Part shown: piece by piece, positions 18,673-28,270 of the stretch | Layout: each line of letters opens with the position of its first letter | Position numbering within the stretch: position 1 is the stretch's first letter | Origin: CAVPOO01 sp963707015 | GTDB lineage: Bacteria > Pseudomonadota > Gammaproteobacteria > Thiohalobacterales > Thiohalobacteraceae | DNA length: 64,000 nucleotides | Direction of reading: 5' to 3' | Assembly: GCA_963707015.1 (NCBI GenBank) | Contig: CAVPOO010000007.1 | Location: 434,001-498,000, forward strand | The notes under the pieces: model-generated | What the model was told of the DNA's origin: nothing | The model's database searches: none | Seen by the model: the letters and a program-made list of their open reading frames with translations, nothing else | Program-made: the position numbers and the translations under genes

Positions 18673-18880
18673 CCTAAAGAAGGCCGGCTCCAGTTTCAGC
18701 ACCCGGTCGAATACGCGCTTGCGGAAGTCAGCCACGCCCCGCTCCCCGACCCGCTGCCAAGGCCGTAATCAGCCACGCGCTACAGCACAAGGCCGAAGCC
18801 AAGCACGGAACCCGCCAGTGCGGTACGGTAGGGGCGCAGGAAGGAAAGCAGCTGTCCGAGCAAGCGCAGATTGCGGTTAC
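18673..18880 (-). pseudogene. ABC exporter (MsbA-like) membrane-domain remnant
   Basis: Two pieces of one gene on the minus strand. The piece at 18783-18880 encodes LRLLGQLLSFLRPYRTALAG followed by SVLGFGLVL, the usual cytoplasmic start and first helix of an MsbA-type exporter. The piece at about 18673-18735 encodes VADFRKRVFDRVLKLEPAFF, the conserved segment after helix 2. Helix 2 is missing and a TAG interrupts. The transposase remnant abuts it at 18672. The rest of the gene, including its ATPase, is gone. Confidence 0.75.
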
Positions 18881-18963
18881 CGGGGCGCTCTTCCGCGCTT
18901 CGGGTCCCCTCGAACCCCCGTATCGGGCTCTGCAGTCCCACCCGGGTGGCTGGCGTGTGCGTA

Positions 18964-19854
18964 TCATACTGGCGCGGAAGCACACACAGGCCTAATCGGC
19001 AGAGACACGGGCGGCTGCGCGGGTAAGAGGAAGGATGCCAGGTCCTTGCGCAGCGCGCCGAGCCGGTCCTCGAACCTTGCGCGCTGTTTGTCAGTGAGCG
19101 TCGTCGCGAGTTCGTCCAGCAGCAGGACGAACTCATATTTGGCGATGCGCCATAGTTGCCGGTATTCAGCGGATCGACCGTCCTGTTGCACCCACCAGTC
19201 ATTGAGGTACCGACGCAGGGCCTTGGCGCTCGTACCGGCCTCGAGCATTCCCAGCAGTCTGTCCGTTTGCTGCGCCCGATAGGCCAGCCAGGGAGCACTG
19301 AGATCGGGGATGCGCTTTAGCGCCTCGCTTACCTGCTGCCGCTGGTCGGCATTGAGTTTTCCGGTCCAGGTTTCGATCCGGTCGATGAACCGCTCCTGGC
19401 GAGACGCCTTCCTGCGCGCCGTGTCCGGATCGAGGTACCGCTTGGCGGCATCTTGCTGGCGCTGCGCCACGTACTCAGCGAGGTATCTGACCTGTGCGGC
19501 ATCAAGGGTGGTGAGCAAGGGCACCGACAGGTCAACGGCAAGGCGCGCATGCCGCTGCGAGAGGAGCAAGGCACCGTCGAGCAGACACGCCGCGCCGATC
19601 GAACTGTCTGCCTGCCTGACAATGCGTCCGGCCAGATCCAGATAGGCGATGACAAGGGGCAGCGCTTCTTCCCGGTGGCGCTCGAGCGTGCTCGCCAGCA
19701 CAGGCCGCCAGTCATCCCGCTGGGCGGCGCTGGCATCAACCGTCTGCCGCGCGTAGTACTCGAGCAGCCAGTCCGCATTGCGGTAGGCGAACTCCGTGCG
19801 GCTGCAGGCGGAGACGAGCAGGCTGAGCAGTGCAATGACGACCAGGCGTACCAT
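18964..19854 (-). CDS. DUF6279 family lipoprotein
   Basis: 296 residues. A signal peptide with lipobox LLVSAC (Cys at about residue 17) predicts a lipid-anchored envelope protein. The family start RTEFAYRNADWLLEYYARQ is clear, followed by an all-helical body with repeated QRxxx segments and no cofactor motif. Start chosen at 19854 so that the signal peptide begins the protein; the longer upstream frame is non-coding. Function unknown. Confidence 0.88.
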   Translation of the reverse strand: MVRLVVIALLSLLVSACSRTEFAYRNADWLLEYYARQTVDASAAQRDDWRPVLASTLERHREEALPLVIAYLDLAGRIVRQADSSIGAACLLDGALLLSQRHARLAVDLSVPLLTTLDAAQVRYLAEYVAQRQQDAAKRYLDPDTARRKASRQERFIDRIETWTGKLNADQRQQVSEALKRIPDLSAPWLAYRAQQTDRLLGMLEAGTSAKALRRYLNDWWVQQDGRSAEYRQLWRIAKYEFVLLLDELATTLTDKQRARFEDRLGALRKDLASFLLPAQPPVSLPIRPVCASAPV

Positions 19855-19966
19855 CGGCTGATTATTGGGGGACAATACTGCGTGTGACAGTCCCGACTGC
19901 GGCGGGTTCCATACGGATCCTGTGGACCGGGACAAGGGCCTCGGTCGGACGGCACCTGTTCTGGCG

Positions 19967-20110
19967 TCATCCCGATATCCGCGCCTGGCACAGGCCGAAC
20001 AGGGCAAGCAGATCCTGACGCAGGCTGCGCATACCCTCCAGAGGGTAACGTGCCTTGATCCGGGGAGAGTCCCGCCCCAGCCAGTCGTACAGCGCCTGCT
20101 CGGCTGCCAT
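19967..20110 (-). CDS. Small ORF or C-terminal gene fragment, function unknown
   Basis: 47 codons from ATG 20110: AEQALYDWLGRDSPRIKARY then a Leu-rich helix (LRQDLLALFGLC). Composition and helical pattern look like real protein and it sits between two same-strand genes. No ribosome binding site is obvious. It may be a short gene or the 3' end of a deleted larger one. No family recognised. Confidence 0.35.
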   Translation of the reverse strand: MAAEQALYDWLGRDSPRIKARYPLEGMRSLRQDLLALFGLCQARISG

Positions 20111-20138
20111 GAGCACCCGGTGGCGCGATGGCGAAGAT

Positions 20139-20579
20139 TCAAACCAACACCAGTGTTATCGCCGCGAGCACTGCCAGCCATTGGAAACTGTTGAGGACGA
20201 CACTCGTTTGGTGCAAGCGCTTGAAGCGACGGGCTGCACCCGTTTCGCCGGCCATCTCCGCGTCGCGGGCACGGTTGATCATCGGCATGAGCACCTGTCG
20301 CGCATACACGAATCCTGCCAGGACGAGTGCCGTCAAAGGCACGTCCCACGTCGAGGTGCCACTTCCGCCCAGCAGCAATGCTATCAGAGCGATCAGGGTA
20401 GTCGCTCCCATGGTGAAGTAGTACCAGGGGAAGACTTGCCGAATGAAGCTGCCGGCGATATCGAAGGGCAATTTGGTAAACACCAGCGGGGCTACGACCG
20501 CGGAAAAGAACGTCATACCACCAAACGTCAGTGCAAGGGCCAGGCCGGCGACGACGTGACTGATAGGAAGCTGTTCCAT
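20139..20579 (-). CDS. DUF4149 / TMEM205-like membrane protein
   Basis: 146 residues with four hydrophobic segments: a first helix (HVVAGLALALTFGGMTFFSA), a second region after FIRQVFPWYYFTMGATTLIA, and two more. The family pattern FxxVVAPxxF and FPxYYxxG is present. Inner-membrane protein of unknown role. ATG at 20579. Confidence 0.85.
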   Translation of the reverse strand: MEQLPISHVVAGLALALTFGGMTFFSAVVAPLVFTKLPFDIAGSFIRQVFPWYYFTMGATTLIALIALLLGGSGTSTWDVPLTALVLAGFVYARQVLMPMINRARDAEMAGETGAARRFKRLHQTSVVLNSFQWLAVLAAITLVLV

Positions 20580-20845
20580 GGTCTGCCATTCCTTAAGACG
20601 CTGTAGCAGTTAGCACCGACACTCATGGGACACCGCGCCGCGACGACGGTTCCGCCGCTGAGCCCGCTACCGGCGCACGAGTTTTTCGCTGCTCAGCGAC
20701 TTCCGTCTTTCGCCTGGCTACGGGATGCCGCGCGCGCATAACCCGACGAACTGATCAGCGCCTCGTAGAACCCGCCGGGATCCTATGCCTTCCCGTCGAT
20801 GCACATGGCAAGATCGCCAGTTCCGCACCCACCCACAGGCAACGG

Positions 20846-23041
20846 TCAAGCGAAAAAGCATCGCACTAAGTTGGCACAACTCTTGTCGCCCCGTGACAGG
20901 AGTGCGGCACCCTCCTCGTCCTTGTGCCCGAACACACTACGCACATGCAAATCACGTTGCGGGAACGGAACCTCGATGCCGTACTCGCTCAGCTTGGTCT
21001 CAATTTCCCACAGGTAGGTGGCATGCACGGCGCCGGGCCGCTTGACCGCATCCGGAGTCAGCCAGACCACCAGCTGGAAATTCAGACTGCTGTCGCCAAA
21101 CTCCACGAACCAGACCTGCGGCATACGCCGCTTGTTGCCCTGCAGCGTCCAGGGCACAGCGTCGGCCGCTTCGAGTACCGCCTTCTTCACCTTCTCCTTG
21201 TCGGTACCGTAGGCGACACCGAAGGGTACGTGAATCCGACGGTAGGCCTCTCGCAGCGTCCAGTTCGTCACCTGACCGTTCACGAAGACAGAGTTGGGTA
21301 CCAGGATATCCACATTATCGTTGGTGGTGATCAGTGTACTACGCATATTGATCTCGCGAACTTCCCCTGTCACGCCATTCTCCAACTCGACGAAATCCCC
21401 CACTTTGAGACTTTTCTCGAACAGGATCATGAGGCCTGCAACAAAGTTACTGATCATGGTCTGCAGACCGAAACCAATACCCACGCCCAGGGCGCTGGCA
21501 AATAACGCGAACTTGGTGAAGTCGATACCGATCGAGGACAGCCCCACGATCACACCAACGATGAGGACCACGTAGTGTATGACGCGCCCCAGGGTGTAGA
21601 GTGAACTGGCGTTGAAGGCCTCCCGCCGCTCGCCGAGGCGCATGATCGCTGTCCGAATCAGCTTCGACAACCACCAGGCGATGGTGAGAATCACGACTAC
21701 CCGAAGAAGGCCGAGGGCGGTGACAGGTGTCTCGTTGATCTCGAACAGGCTCTCTGTTAGCAGGCCCTTGGTGACACTCCAGCTCTCGCCGACCACGCCC
21801 TCAACCGCGGCAATGCCTCGGCCTACGTACCCCGCACGTTGCGCAAGGGTTTTGTCGAGTAGCCCGATAAGCTGGCGTCCACGTTCGATATCATCCGTGA
21901 GTCTGCGTAGCTTGTTATCAGTATCGTCCGCGACCTTGACCCGCGCCTTAAACTGCCCAAGCATCGCCGTGTCGCTGGTTTCTGCGATCAACTCGGAGGC
22001 AGCTATCCGACTCCGGTAGGTCTGTTCTTTCCAGTCCGCGAAGCGCGCATCGATCGCTTTGAGTTCCTTGGCGTATTCTTCCGACCGCTGACGGTCTCGA
22101 TTGAGATCAGGCGCACCGGTTCCTGTGAAATAACCAAGCAGGATAAGACCTGTGTCGGCAGTAACAACGGCCCCCTGCGCAAGTGCAAGTTCAACCTCAT
22201 GCTGCACGAGCTTCTGGCGCGCGAGCGCCATGCGTTCCTCGTCCGCCGGATCGGCTAACGGTGTACCGGATGCGGCGAGCTGCGCCTTTGTCAGTGCCGC
22301 ACTGAGCTCGTCGACGCGCTTTGCACTCGCATCACGGCGACTCGTCCAGGCCTCCACCTCTGCCCGACTTGCAGTGATCCGCTGCATGGCAAGCCCAAGC
22401 GTTTCCTCCAGCGCATTGACCTGCTTGTCGAGCACTGCCTGGTGCTGACGCTTCCAACGGACTTCGAGCGCGGCCATCTCCATGCGCAGACGCAACTGCA
22501 TCATGTCCAAACCCATCTCGAGCCGTTGCGGTGCAGCTTGGGGCAATGCCAGGTAAGCAACTTTCTTTTTGCTCAGTTGTCCTTGCGCCTCGCGTATGGC
22601 GTTGTCCAACTGAGCAGTTTCCTGTGTCTCCAGATCGAGTTCCAGACGCGCCTTGCGCAGCTTGTCCATTACGCCCAGCAACTCATCGAGCGAATATGTC
22701 TCGGCTGCAACCGGCGCCGGTAGCGGCACCGGTGGCTTCGCCTGCACCAGCCGGCCATACTGCTCAAGGCTCGCAATGACGCCGTCGACAAGCGCGCCGA
22801 TTCGCGTCGACTGCGCGACCGTGACGGACTGTTTCGTCTTCCTCAAGCCGTCGATCGCAAGAGTAATGCGCTGGTCCAGACTCCCGCTGGCCTGGTCCTC
22901 CGGCGTCGAAAAATAAACCCACCAGTCGGCCGACAATTGTGCGGGGTCAGGTGGTGTCCGGTTCTCCCCCGCCCCGGGTGTGGCAACGGGCGAGAATAGA
23001 ACCAGGGCGAGGACAAACGCGCGAAGCGTAATCAGAGCCAT
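20846..23041 (-). CDS. Mechanosensitive channel of the MscS family with long periplasmic coiled-coil domain
   Basis: 731 residues from ATG 23041. A signal peptide (RAFVLALVLFSPVATPGAG) is followed by a Gln/Glu-rich helical domain to about residue 430 with several heptad stretches. The channel domain follows: the pore-lining GVGIGFGLQTMISNFVAGL, then GDFVELENGVTGEVREINM and TTNDNVDILVPNS. This MscK-like layout suggests an osmotic release valve whose gating is tuned by the periplasmic domain. The frame continues in phase into a corA remnant upstream, which I exclude because the signal peptide marks the start. Confidence 0.9.
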   Translation of the reverse strand: MALITLRAFVLALVLFSPVATPGAGENRTPPDPAQLSADWWVYFSTPEDQASGSLDQRITLAIDGLRKTKQSVTVAQSTRIGALVDGVIASLEQYGRLVQAKPPVPLPAPVAAETYSLDELLGVMDKLRKARLELDLETQETAQLDNAIREAQGQLSKKKVAYLALPQAAPQRLEMGLDMMQLRLRMEMAALEVRWKRQHQAVLDKQVNALEETLGLAMQRITASRAEVEAWTSRRDASAKRVDELSAALTKAQLAASGTPLADPADEERMALARQKLVQHEVELALAQGAVVTADTGLILLGYFTGTGAPDLNRDRQRSEEYAKELKAIDARFADWKEQTYRSRIAASELIAETSDTAMLGQFKARVKVADDTDNKLRRLTDDIERGRQLIGLLDKTLAQRAGYVGRGIAAVEGVVGESWSVTKGLLTESLFEINETPVTALGLLRVVVILTIAWWLSKLIRTAIMRLGERREAFNASSLYTLGRVIHYVVLIVGVIVGLSSIGIDFTKFALFASALGVGIGFGLQTMISNFVAGLMILFEKSLKVGDFVELENGVTGEVREINMRSTLITTNDNVDILVPNSVFVNGQVTNWTLREAYRRIHVPFGVAYGTDKEKVKKAVLEAADAVPWTLQGNKRRMPQVWFVEFGDSSLNFQLVVWLTPDAVKRPGAVHATYLWEIETKLSEYGIEVPFPQRDLHVRSVFGHKDEEGAALLSRGDKSCANLVRCFFA

Positions 23042-23239
23042 TGTTGTCTTCCTGAAGATGAGAAGGAGAGTCGTCGCGGTCAACAGCAAAATGCCCATCG
23101 CGGTGAAGTAGCCGGCCGGCGGATGCAGTTCCGGCAGTTTCTCGAAATTCATGCCGTAGACACCGCCAAGCAGGCCCACAAGCACGAAAATCACGGTGAT
23201 GATGGTCAGTACCTGTATGATCCCGGTTGTGCTGTTATT
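23042..23239 (-). pseudogene. corA: CorA C-terminal remnant fused in frame upstream of mscS
   Basis: Encodes IIQVLTIITVIFVLVGLLGG followed by VYGMNFEKLPEL, the two C-terminal helices and GMN selectivity motif of the CorA magnesium channel. The N-terminal 80% is missing. The original stop is probably preserved out of frame: shifting one base gives RQQWL then TGA, overlapping the mscS ATG. The present in-frame read-through is therefore probably the result of a single-base indel. Confidence 0.8.
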
Positions 23240-23338
23240 AGACCTGACGCATGTCGATTTGGCCACATGGGGTGACTTAGTTACGATCGACTGTGTCAAA
23301 ACGTTAGTGCGGATACCGATTGGAGACATTCCGAAATC

Positions 23339-24712
23339 ATGCTGAGCCTCATCGAGATCGTTCTTCTACTCGCGGCGAACGGCTTCTACGTGGCCGCGGA
23401 GTTCGCATTGGTCAAGGCGCGCGGCTTTCGGCTGGAAAGCCTCGCTGACGGCGGCAACCGTACCGCAGAACTGACGGTGCGTATCCAGCGGAACCTGGAG
23501 GTTTATCTTGCTGCCTGTCAGCTGGGCATCACTATGGCATCACTGGGACTCGGCTGGGTGGGCGAACCTGCTGTCGCTGCATTACTGGAACCGGCCTTCC
23601 ATGCCGCGGGAGTGCCGGAGCATGCATTACACACGGTGGCTTTCCTGGTCGGCTTTTTATTGTTCTCCTCGCTGCACATTGTCATCGGTGAACAGGTGCC
23701 CAAGACTCTTGCGATTCGCAAGGCCGAGCCGGTCTCGCTGTGGGTCGCCTATCCGCTGCACATTTCCTACCTGCTGGTCTGGCCTTTGAACTGGGTACTG
23801 AACCGAGCAACACGCGGCATACTGGCGGCATTTGGCGTCGAGGAGGTCAGCCACGCGGATGTGCTGACTGACTCGGAACTCAAAGGGCTTGTCGCCACCT
23901 CGAGCGAACATGGCGAACTCGAAGAGCAGAAGGCCGGCATGCTTAAAAACCTGTTCGAGTTTGATCGACGCATGGTGAGCCGAGTGATGATTCCGCGAAG
24001 TTCGGTCGTAGTCCTCGATCTCGCTGCCAGCCCGGAGAACAACGCGGCCATCATCCGGGATAGCGGGCATTCGCGGTTTCCCGTCGTGGACGGCGGTCTG
24101 GAAAATATCATCGGCCTCGTTCTTGCCAAAGATCTCTACGCGGCAATGCTGTCAGGCGAACAAGAACCCTGGCGCGAACTCGCCCGTTACTGCCGTCAAC
24201 CGATCGTGGCACCCGAAAGTCAGCTGGTTGCACATGTCTTCGACACCATGCGTGCCCGGCGGGCACATATGGCGTTCGTGGTCGACGAATACGGCGAGCT
24301 GACAGGAATCGTAACGTTGGAAGATCTGCTGGAAGAGATCGTTGGTGAAATCCAGGACGAGACCGATGCCGAGCAGCCGGCTGCGCCGATCGTGACGTTT
24401 GAGGATCATTGGGAGGCATCCGGACTGGTATCGATTAGTGACGTGGAACGCGCTATCGGATTGACGGTACCGGATGAACTGGATGCCAACACGCTTTCCG
24501 GGCTGTTCATGCAGCGCCTGGGGCGCATGCCCGAGGCAGGCGATGTCATCCTTGAATCCGGCTTCAGGCTGCAGGCATTGACCATCATCGGTCGGCGAGT
24601 CGGCGAGATCCGGATCGACACCTTACCAGACGCGGCGAACGCCGGCGAGCAGAAGCCGGATGAGGAATCCGACAGCGTCGCCAGAACTGACCAGACCGAC
24701 CCTCGCGCCTGA
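23339..24712 (+). CDS. Hemolysin/CorC family protein (DUF21-CBS-CorC_HlyC)
   Basis: 457 residues. DUF21/CNNM membrane domain (four helices, residues 1-190) with NGFYVAAEFALVKAR and GEQVPKTLAIRKAEPVSLW. A CBS pair follows (about 205-330, including RHMxFVVDEYGELTGIVTLEDLLEEIVGEI-type text), then the CorC_HlyC domain (GLVSISDVERAIGL onward). Related proteins affect Mg/Co resistance or efflux. ATG at 23339, only 9 bases from the start of the corA-mscS frame on the opposite strand, so the two are divergent. Confidence 0.92.
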   Translation: MLSLIEIVLLLAANGFYVAAEFALVKARGFRLESLADGGNRTAELTVRIQRNLEVYLAACQLGITMASLGLGWVGEPAVAALLEPAFHAAGVPEHALHTVAFLVGFLLFSSLHIVIGEQVPKTLAIRKAEPVSLWVAYPLHISYLLVWPLNWVLNRATRGILAAFGVEEVSHADVLTDSELKGLVATSSEHGELEEQKAGMLKNLFEFDRRMVSRVMIPRSSVVVLDLAASPENNAAIIRDSGHSRFPVVDGGLENIIGLVLAKDLYAAMLSGEQEPWRELARYCRQPIVAPESQLVAHVFDTMRARRAHMAFVVDEYGELTGIVTLEDLLEEIVGEIQDETDAEQPAAPIVTFEDHWEASGLVSISDVERAIGLTVPDELDANTLSGLFMQRLGRMPEAGDVILESGFRLQALTIIGRRVGEIRIDTLPDAANAGEQKPDEESDSVARTDQTDPRA

Positions 24713-24860
24713 GCAGCGCTGACGGTCGAGGACCGACTGCCCGCGGCGGTAGCGTGGCGACTTGCGCGCTCCTTAGCCGAAACCGACCAGTACCGTTGCA
24801 GACCGGGGGTTTGAGCGCCAGCGGATGCATTGCTTTACACGGATTGTCAACGTTGTTCCC

Positions 24861-26387
24861 TTACGGCGCTTTGTGAAAACCTGTTGGGAACTGGTCAAGC
24901 GAAAAGCCCCACAACCATGGCAAGACTGCCGAGACGCCCAGCACAATCATCACGATTCCGAGTATATTCAACCAGAAGCCGGCCCTTGCCATCTGCGGGA
25001 TCGACACACAGCGGCTCGCATACACAATGGCATTGGGTGGCGTCGCCACCGGCAGCATGAAGGCGAACGATGCTGCCAGCGCCGCTCCAACCATCGGGCC
25101 GTAGGGATGAATACCGGCGCCGGCGGCGAGACTGGCGAAGACCGGCAGCAACATACTCGCCGTGGCCGTATTGGACGTGAGCTCAGTCAGAAAGATCGTC
25201 ACCGTGGAGACCATCAGCACAATAAGGATTGGGTTCGCCCCCTGGAAGATGGGAAGCTGCTGGCCAATCCATGCGGTAAGACCACTTTCCTGAAAACCAT
25301 GGGCAAGTGCGAATCCGCCACCGAACAGAATGATAACGTCCCAGGGAATCTTTACCGCCGTTTTCCAGTCGAGCAGAAACTCACCGCGCGCGAGATTCGA
25401 CGGAATCATGAACAGCAGCAGGGCGCCCGTCATTGCGATCGTCGAATCATGAACCAGCGTCAGCGCCGAGAGATCGACCAGGCCGCGCAGAATCCAGGCA
25501 CTGGCCACGGCGACAAACACCATCAGTACCCGGCGTTCCTCTTTCGAAGCGGGGCCGAGCCGCTGCAACTCGTCCTCTATGTATGCGTCGCTTGTGGCAA
25601 GGTGTTTCATCTCACTTCTGAAGGCGATACGCGTCAGGTAGAGCCAGCACAGGAGCAGCATGACCAGCGACAGCGGCAAGCCGAACGCCAGCCAGGCACC
25701 AAAGCTGATGCGCTGGCCATATAAGGTCTCGACGACACCCGCTAACACGGCATTCGGGGGCGTACCAATCAACGTGGCAACACCTCCAATAGAGGCCGCA
25801 TACGCGATACCCAGCATCAGTGCCGTTGCGAAACAAGCCTGCGGCGGTTGCGCACCCGGCGTGGCGACCCGAGCGTCGCCTGCCGCCATTGTCTGACTGA
25901 CAATTGCCGTTCCCATCGGCAGCATCATCATGGCCGTCGCCGTATTACTGAGCCACATGGAAAGGAACGCGGTCGCCAGCATAAAACCCAGCACGATACG
26001 CTCCGGCCGGTTTCCCACCAGGCGCAGAATGTGCAGGGCGATGCGCCGGTGAAGACCCCATTTTTCGATGCCTGCTGCTATCCAGAATCCGCCCAGAAAC
26101 AGATAAATCAGGTGGTTGGCATAGTTGGCGGTCGTATCCGCCGACCCCATAATCCCGAGGGCAGGAAAGAGCGCAATGGGAATGACCGCTGTGGCGGGAA
26201 TGGGAATCGCTTCGGTGACCCACCAGATCGCCATCAGCACCGCCACTGCGGCAACTGCCAACGCTTCCGGTGGCATCGCTTTCGGCAGGGGAAGCAGATA
26301 CACCGCCAGAAAGCACGCCGGCCCGAGCAGCAAACCCAGGCCTTGTCGACGGCTGAAGCCAGGGCGGTTGTTATCAGAGTGAGACAC
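24861..26387 (-). CDS. DASS/SLC13 family sodium:anion symporter
   Basis: 508 residues, about 11-12 hydrophobic segments. Signature regions of the divalent anion:Na+ symporter family: VTEAIPIPATAVIPIALFPA, the first Ser-Asn-Thr motif in FLSMWLSNTATAMMMLPM, and the second in LTSNTATASMLLPVFASLA, with ATPPNAIVYASR near the end. Transports dicarboxylates, sulfate or related anions; the substrate cannot be read from sequence. GTG start at 26387. Confidence 0.9.
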   Translation of the reverse strand: MSHSDNNRPGFSRRQGLGLLLGPACFLAVYLLPLPKAMPPEALAVAAVAVLMAIWWVTEAIPIPATAVIPIALFPALGIMGSADTTANYANHLIYLFLGGFWIAAGIEKWGLHRRIALHILRLVGNRPERIVLGFMLATAFLSMWLSNTATAMMMLPMGTAIVSQTMAAGDARVATPGAQPPQACFATALMLGIAYAASIGGVATLIGTPPNAVLAGVVETLYGQRISFGAWLAFGLPLSLVMLLLCWLYLTRIAFRSEMKHLATSDAYIEDELQRLGPASKEERRVLMVFVAVASAWILRGLVDLSALTLVHDSTIAMTGALLLFMIPSNLARGEFLLDWKTAVKIPWDVIILFGGGFALAHGFQESGLTAWIGQQLPIFQGANPILIVLMVSTVTIFLTELTSNTATASMLLPVFASLAAGAGIHPYGPMVGAALAASFAFMLPVATPPNAIVYASRCVSIPQMARAGFWLNILGIVMIVLGVSAVLPWLWGFSLDQFPTGFHKAP

Positions 26388-26570
26388 AGCTTACCGCTCG
26401 GCCGCGATTCCTGGAATCCGTGTAACAGCCCGGGGCACATCCCATGCCTGCGGGGGGTTGAGAGTTTATCGAGGTTTGCACAAATACTGAACCGCAGGCA
26501 GCAGCAAGCTTACCTGAGCTTCGCGCTCCCTGTTGCGAAGCTTACGACTCGCGCCCTATGATTGGCCATT

Positions 26571-27428
26571 ATGGAGAACCAGAACCCGATTGTGGAGCTT
26601 CAGGAGTGGACGGCCACCCTGACCGAGTCCGTCAGCCGGGTCGCACTACAGATTCTCGGACATCTGCCGGCAGTTCTGGGGGCCGTGGTGCTGTTGTTTG
26701 CCGGGTGGGGGGTTGCGCGCCTGTTACGGTATGCAACAGCGAAGATCACCGAAAAAACCGTCGTCCGACTCGCGCACACCCGGCCGATGGACACCCGCGT
26801 CGAGCAACCGCGTTCCTACAGTGCGGCGCCAACGTTTGCCAGCCGCATCGTATTCTGGGTGGTGCTGCTGTTCTTTGTGCTTGCCGCGGCTGAGGTTCTC
26901 GAACTGGAGCTTATATCGGGTGTCCTCAGCGGCATCACCGCCTACGTTCCACGGCTGCTGGCCGGTCTCCTGATTCTGTTTATCGGCCTGTGGTTTGCCG
27001 AGGTAACGCGGGCTGTTCTCAGCCGTACCAGCAAGAAAATTGGTATCGAGGAGAGTGAGGTCCTTGGACGTCTGGGTCAGACACTGGTCCTGTTGATCGT
27101 GTTTTCTGTCGCCGCCGGACAGATCGGCATCGACAACACACTGCTGGTCGCCCTGGTCGCCACGCTCTTCGGCGTGATGTTTGGAGCGATCGCACTCGCC
27201 TTCTCCTTCGGCGCGAAGACGACCATCGCCAATCTGCTGGCCGCCCAGTCGATCGCCCAAACCTACAGTCCGGGCGACATCATACGCATCGGCGATATCG
27301 AGGGGAAACTACTGCGCATCACGCGGACGAGCCTCATCGTGGAGACGCCCGACGGACAGACGCTGATTCCGGCCAAGCGATTCAGTGAACAGGAATCGGT
27401 GCACATTTCCCGGGTCGGCCCGACATGA
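26571..27428 (+). CDS. CmpX-like mechanosensitive channel family membrane protein
   Basis: 285 residues. Several transmembrane helices of the TM_helix repeat type (VLGAVVLLFAGWGVARLLRY, LVALVATLFGVMFGAIALAF), then a short MscS-like beta domain (SPGDIIRIGDIEGKLLRITR). CmpX-type proteins modulate membrane tension responses. ATG 26571 preferred to TTG 26562. The stop overlaps the next ATG by the sequence ATGA, so it is the first gene of a coupled run with the two MgtE genes. Confidence 0.82.
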   Translation: MENQNPIVELQEWTATLTESVSRVALQILGHLPAVLGAVVLLFAGWGVARLLRYATAKITEKTVVRLAHTRPMDTRVEQPRSYSAAPTFASRIVFWVVLLFFVLAAAEVLELELISGVLSGITAYVPRLLAGLLILFIGLWFAEVTRAVLSRTSKKIGIEESEVLGRLGQTLVLLIVFSVAAGQIGIDNTLLVALVATLFGVMFGAIALAFSFGAKTTIANLLAAQSIAQTYSPGDIIRIGDIEGKLLRITRTSLIVETPDGQTLIPAKRFSEQESVHISRVGPT

Positions 27429-28270
27429 ACCCGGATGCCCGTCTGAGCGCGGCGTTCCTGAGAGACCATCCCGCCGCCGCCGCGCGCGCGCTCGAGGACT
27501 TTCCGGCCGAAAGCGTGGCGAAATTGCTGGCGGTCACGAGTCCGCTGACTGCAGAGCACATCATCGAGCATTTTTCGCCGGGTTTTGCCGCGAGCTGTCT
27601 CGCCGCCATCGAACCGCTGGCGGCTGGCCAACTGTTCGCCCAGCTCCTGCCCGATTTTCAGATCCTGCTGTTGCGTCAGCTCGATCGGGACAGACGCGAT
27701 GCCTTACTGAGCGCGCTGCAACCGGATCTGGCGGCATCGATACGACTCCTGCTCCCCTACCTCGAGGGTAGCGCCGGCGCCTTCATGGAGGCACCGCTGG
27801 CAAGCGTGCCGGAGGAACTGTCCGTTCGGCATGCCCTGAAACGCATCAAGCGGATACGACGTGGCATGCAGTTCTACATTTATGTTACCAATGCAAAGGG
27901 GCAGCTTGTGGGCGTATTGACGCTGCATGAACTGATCAATGCGCGGCCAGCCAGCAACATCAGTCAGGTGATGCACCGACATGTGGTCAGCCTCTCCCCC
28001 ACGCAGTCGCTACGCACCGTTATCCATAGTCCCTACTGGCAGGAATACCACGCGCTGCCTGTCACGGACGAAAATCAGGTCCTGCTCGGGGTGATTCGTC
28101 AGAAAGCCGTGCGCCGCTTCGAGGAACGGTCGGTGCAGGTTGATACCCTCGGCGGTGGCCTCGGAACCTTCATGGCCGTGGGTGAATTGTTTTCCATTAC
28201 GGCGGGGCACCTGTTGGCTGCATTAATCGCTACCGGCACGTCGCTGACACGGCGAGATCCCCGTGACTGA
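27425..28270 (+). CDS. MgtE-like cytoplasmic half protein (N domain plus CBS pair, no channel)
   Basis: 281 residues with the superhelical MgtE N domain (repeated leucine-rich helices, 1-120) and a CBS pair (about 130-245, including QFYIYVTNAKGQLVGVLTL). After the plug-helix region (GLGTFMAVGELFSI) only one hydrophobic stretch remains, where an intact MgtE has five transmembrane helices. It overlaps the full mgtE by 8 bp. It may be a regulatory subunit of the next protein or a duplication that lost its channel. Confidence 0.82.
   Translation: MNPDARLSAAFLRDHPAAAARALEDFPAESVAKLLAVTSPLTAEHIIEHFSPGFAASCLAAIEPLAAGQLFAQLLPDFQILLLRQLDRDRRDALLSALQPDLAASIRLLLPYLEGSAGAFMEAPLASVPEELSVRHALKRIKRIRRGMQFYIYVTNAKGQLVGVLTLHELINARPASNISQVMHRHVVSLSPTQSLRTVIHSPYWQEYHALPVTDENQVLLGVIRQKAVRRFEERSVQVDTLGGGLGTFMAVGELFSITAGHLLAALIATGTSLTRRDPRD

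Noticed and set aside
18533..19282. 249-codon plus-strand ORF
   Set aside because: Runs across a transposase remnant, an ABC remnant and the antisense of the DUF6279 gene; Arg/Ser-rich without domain.
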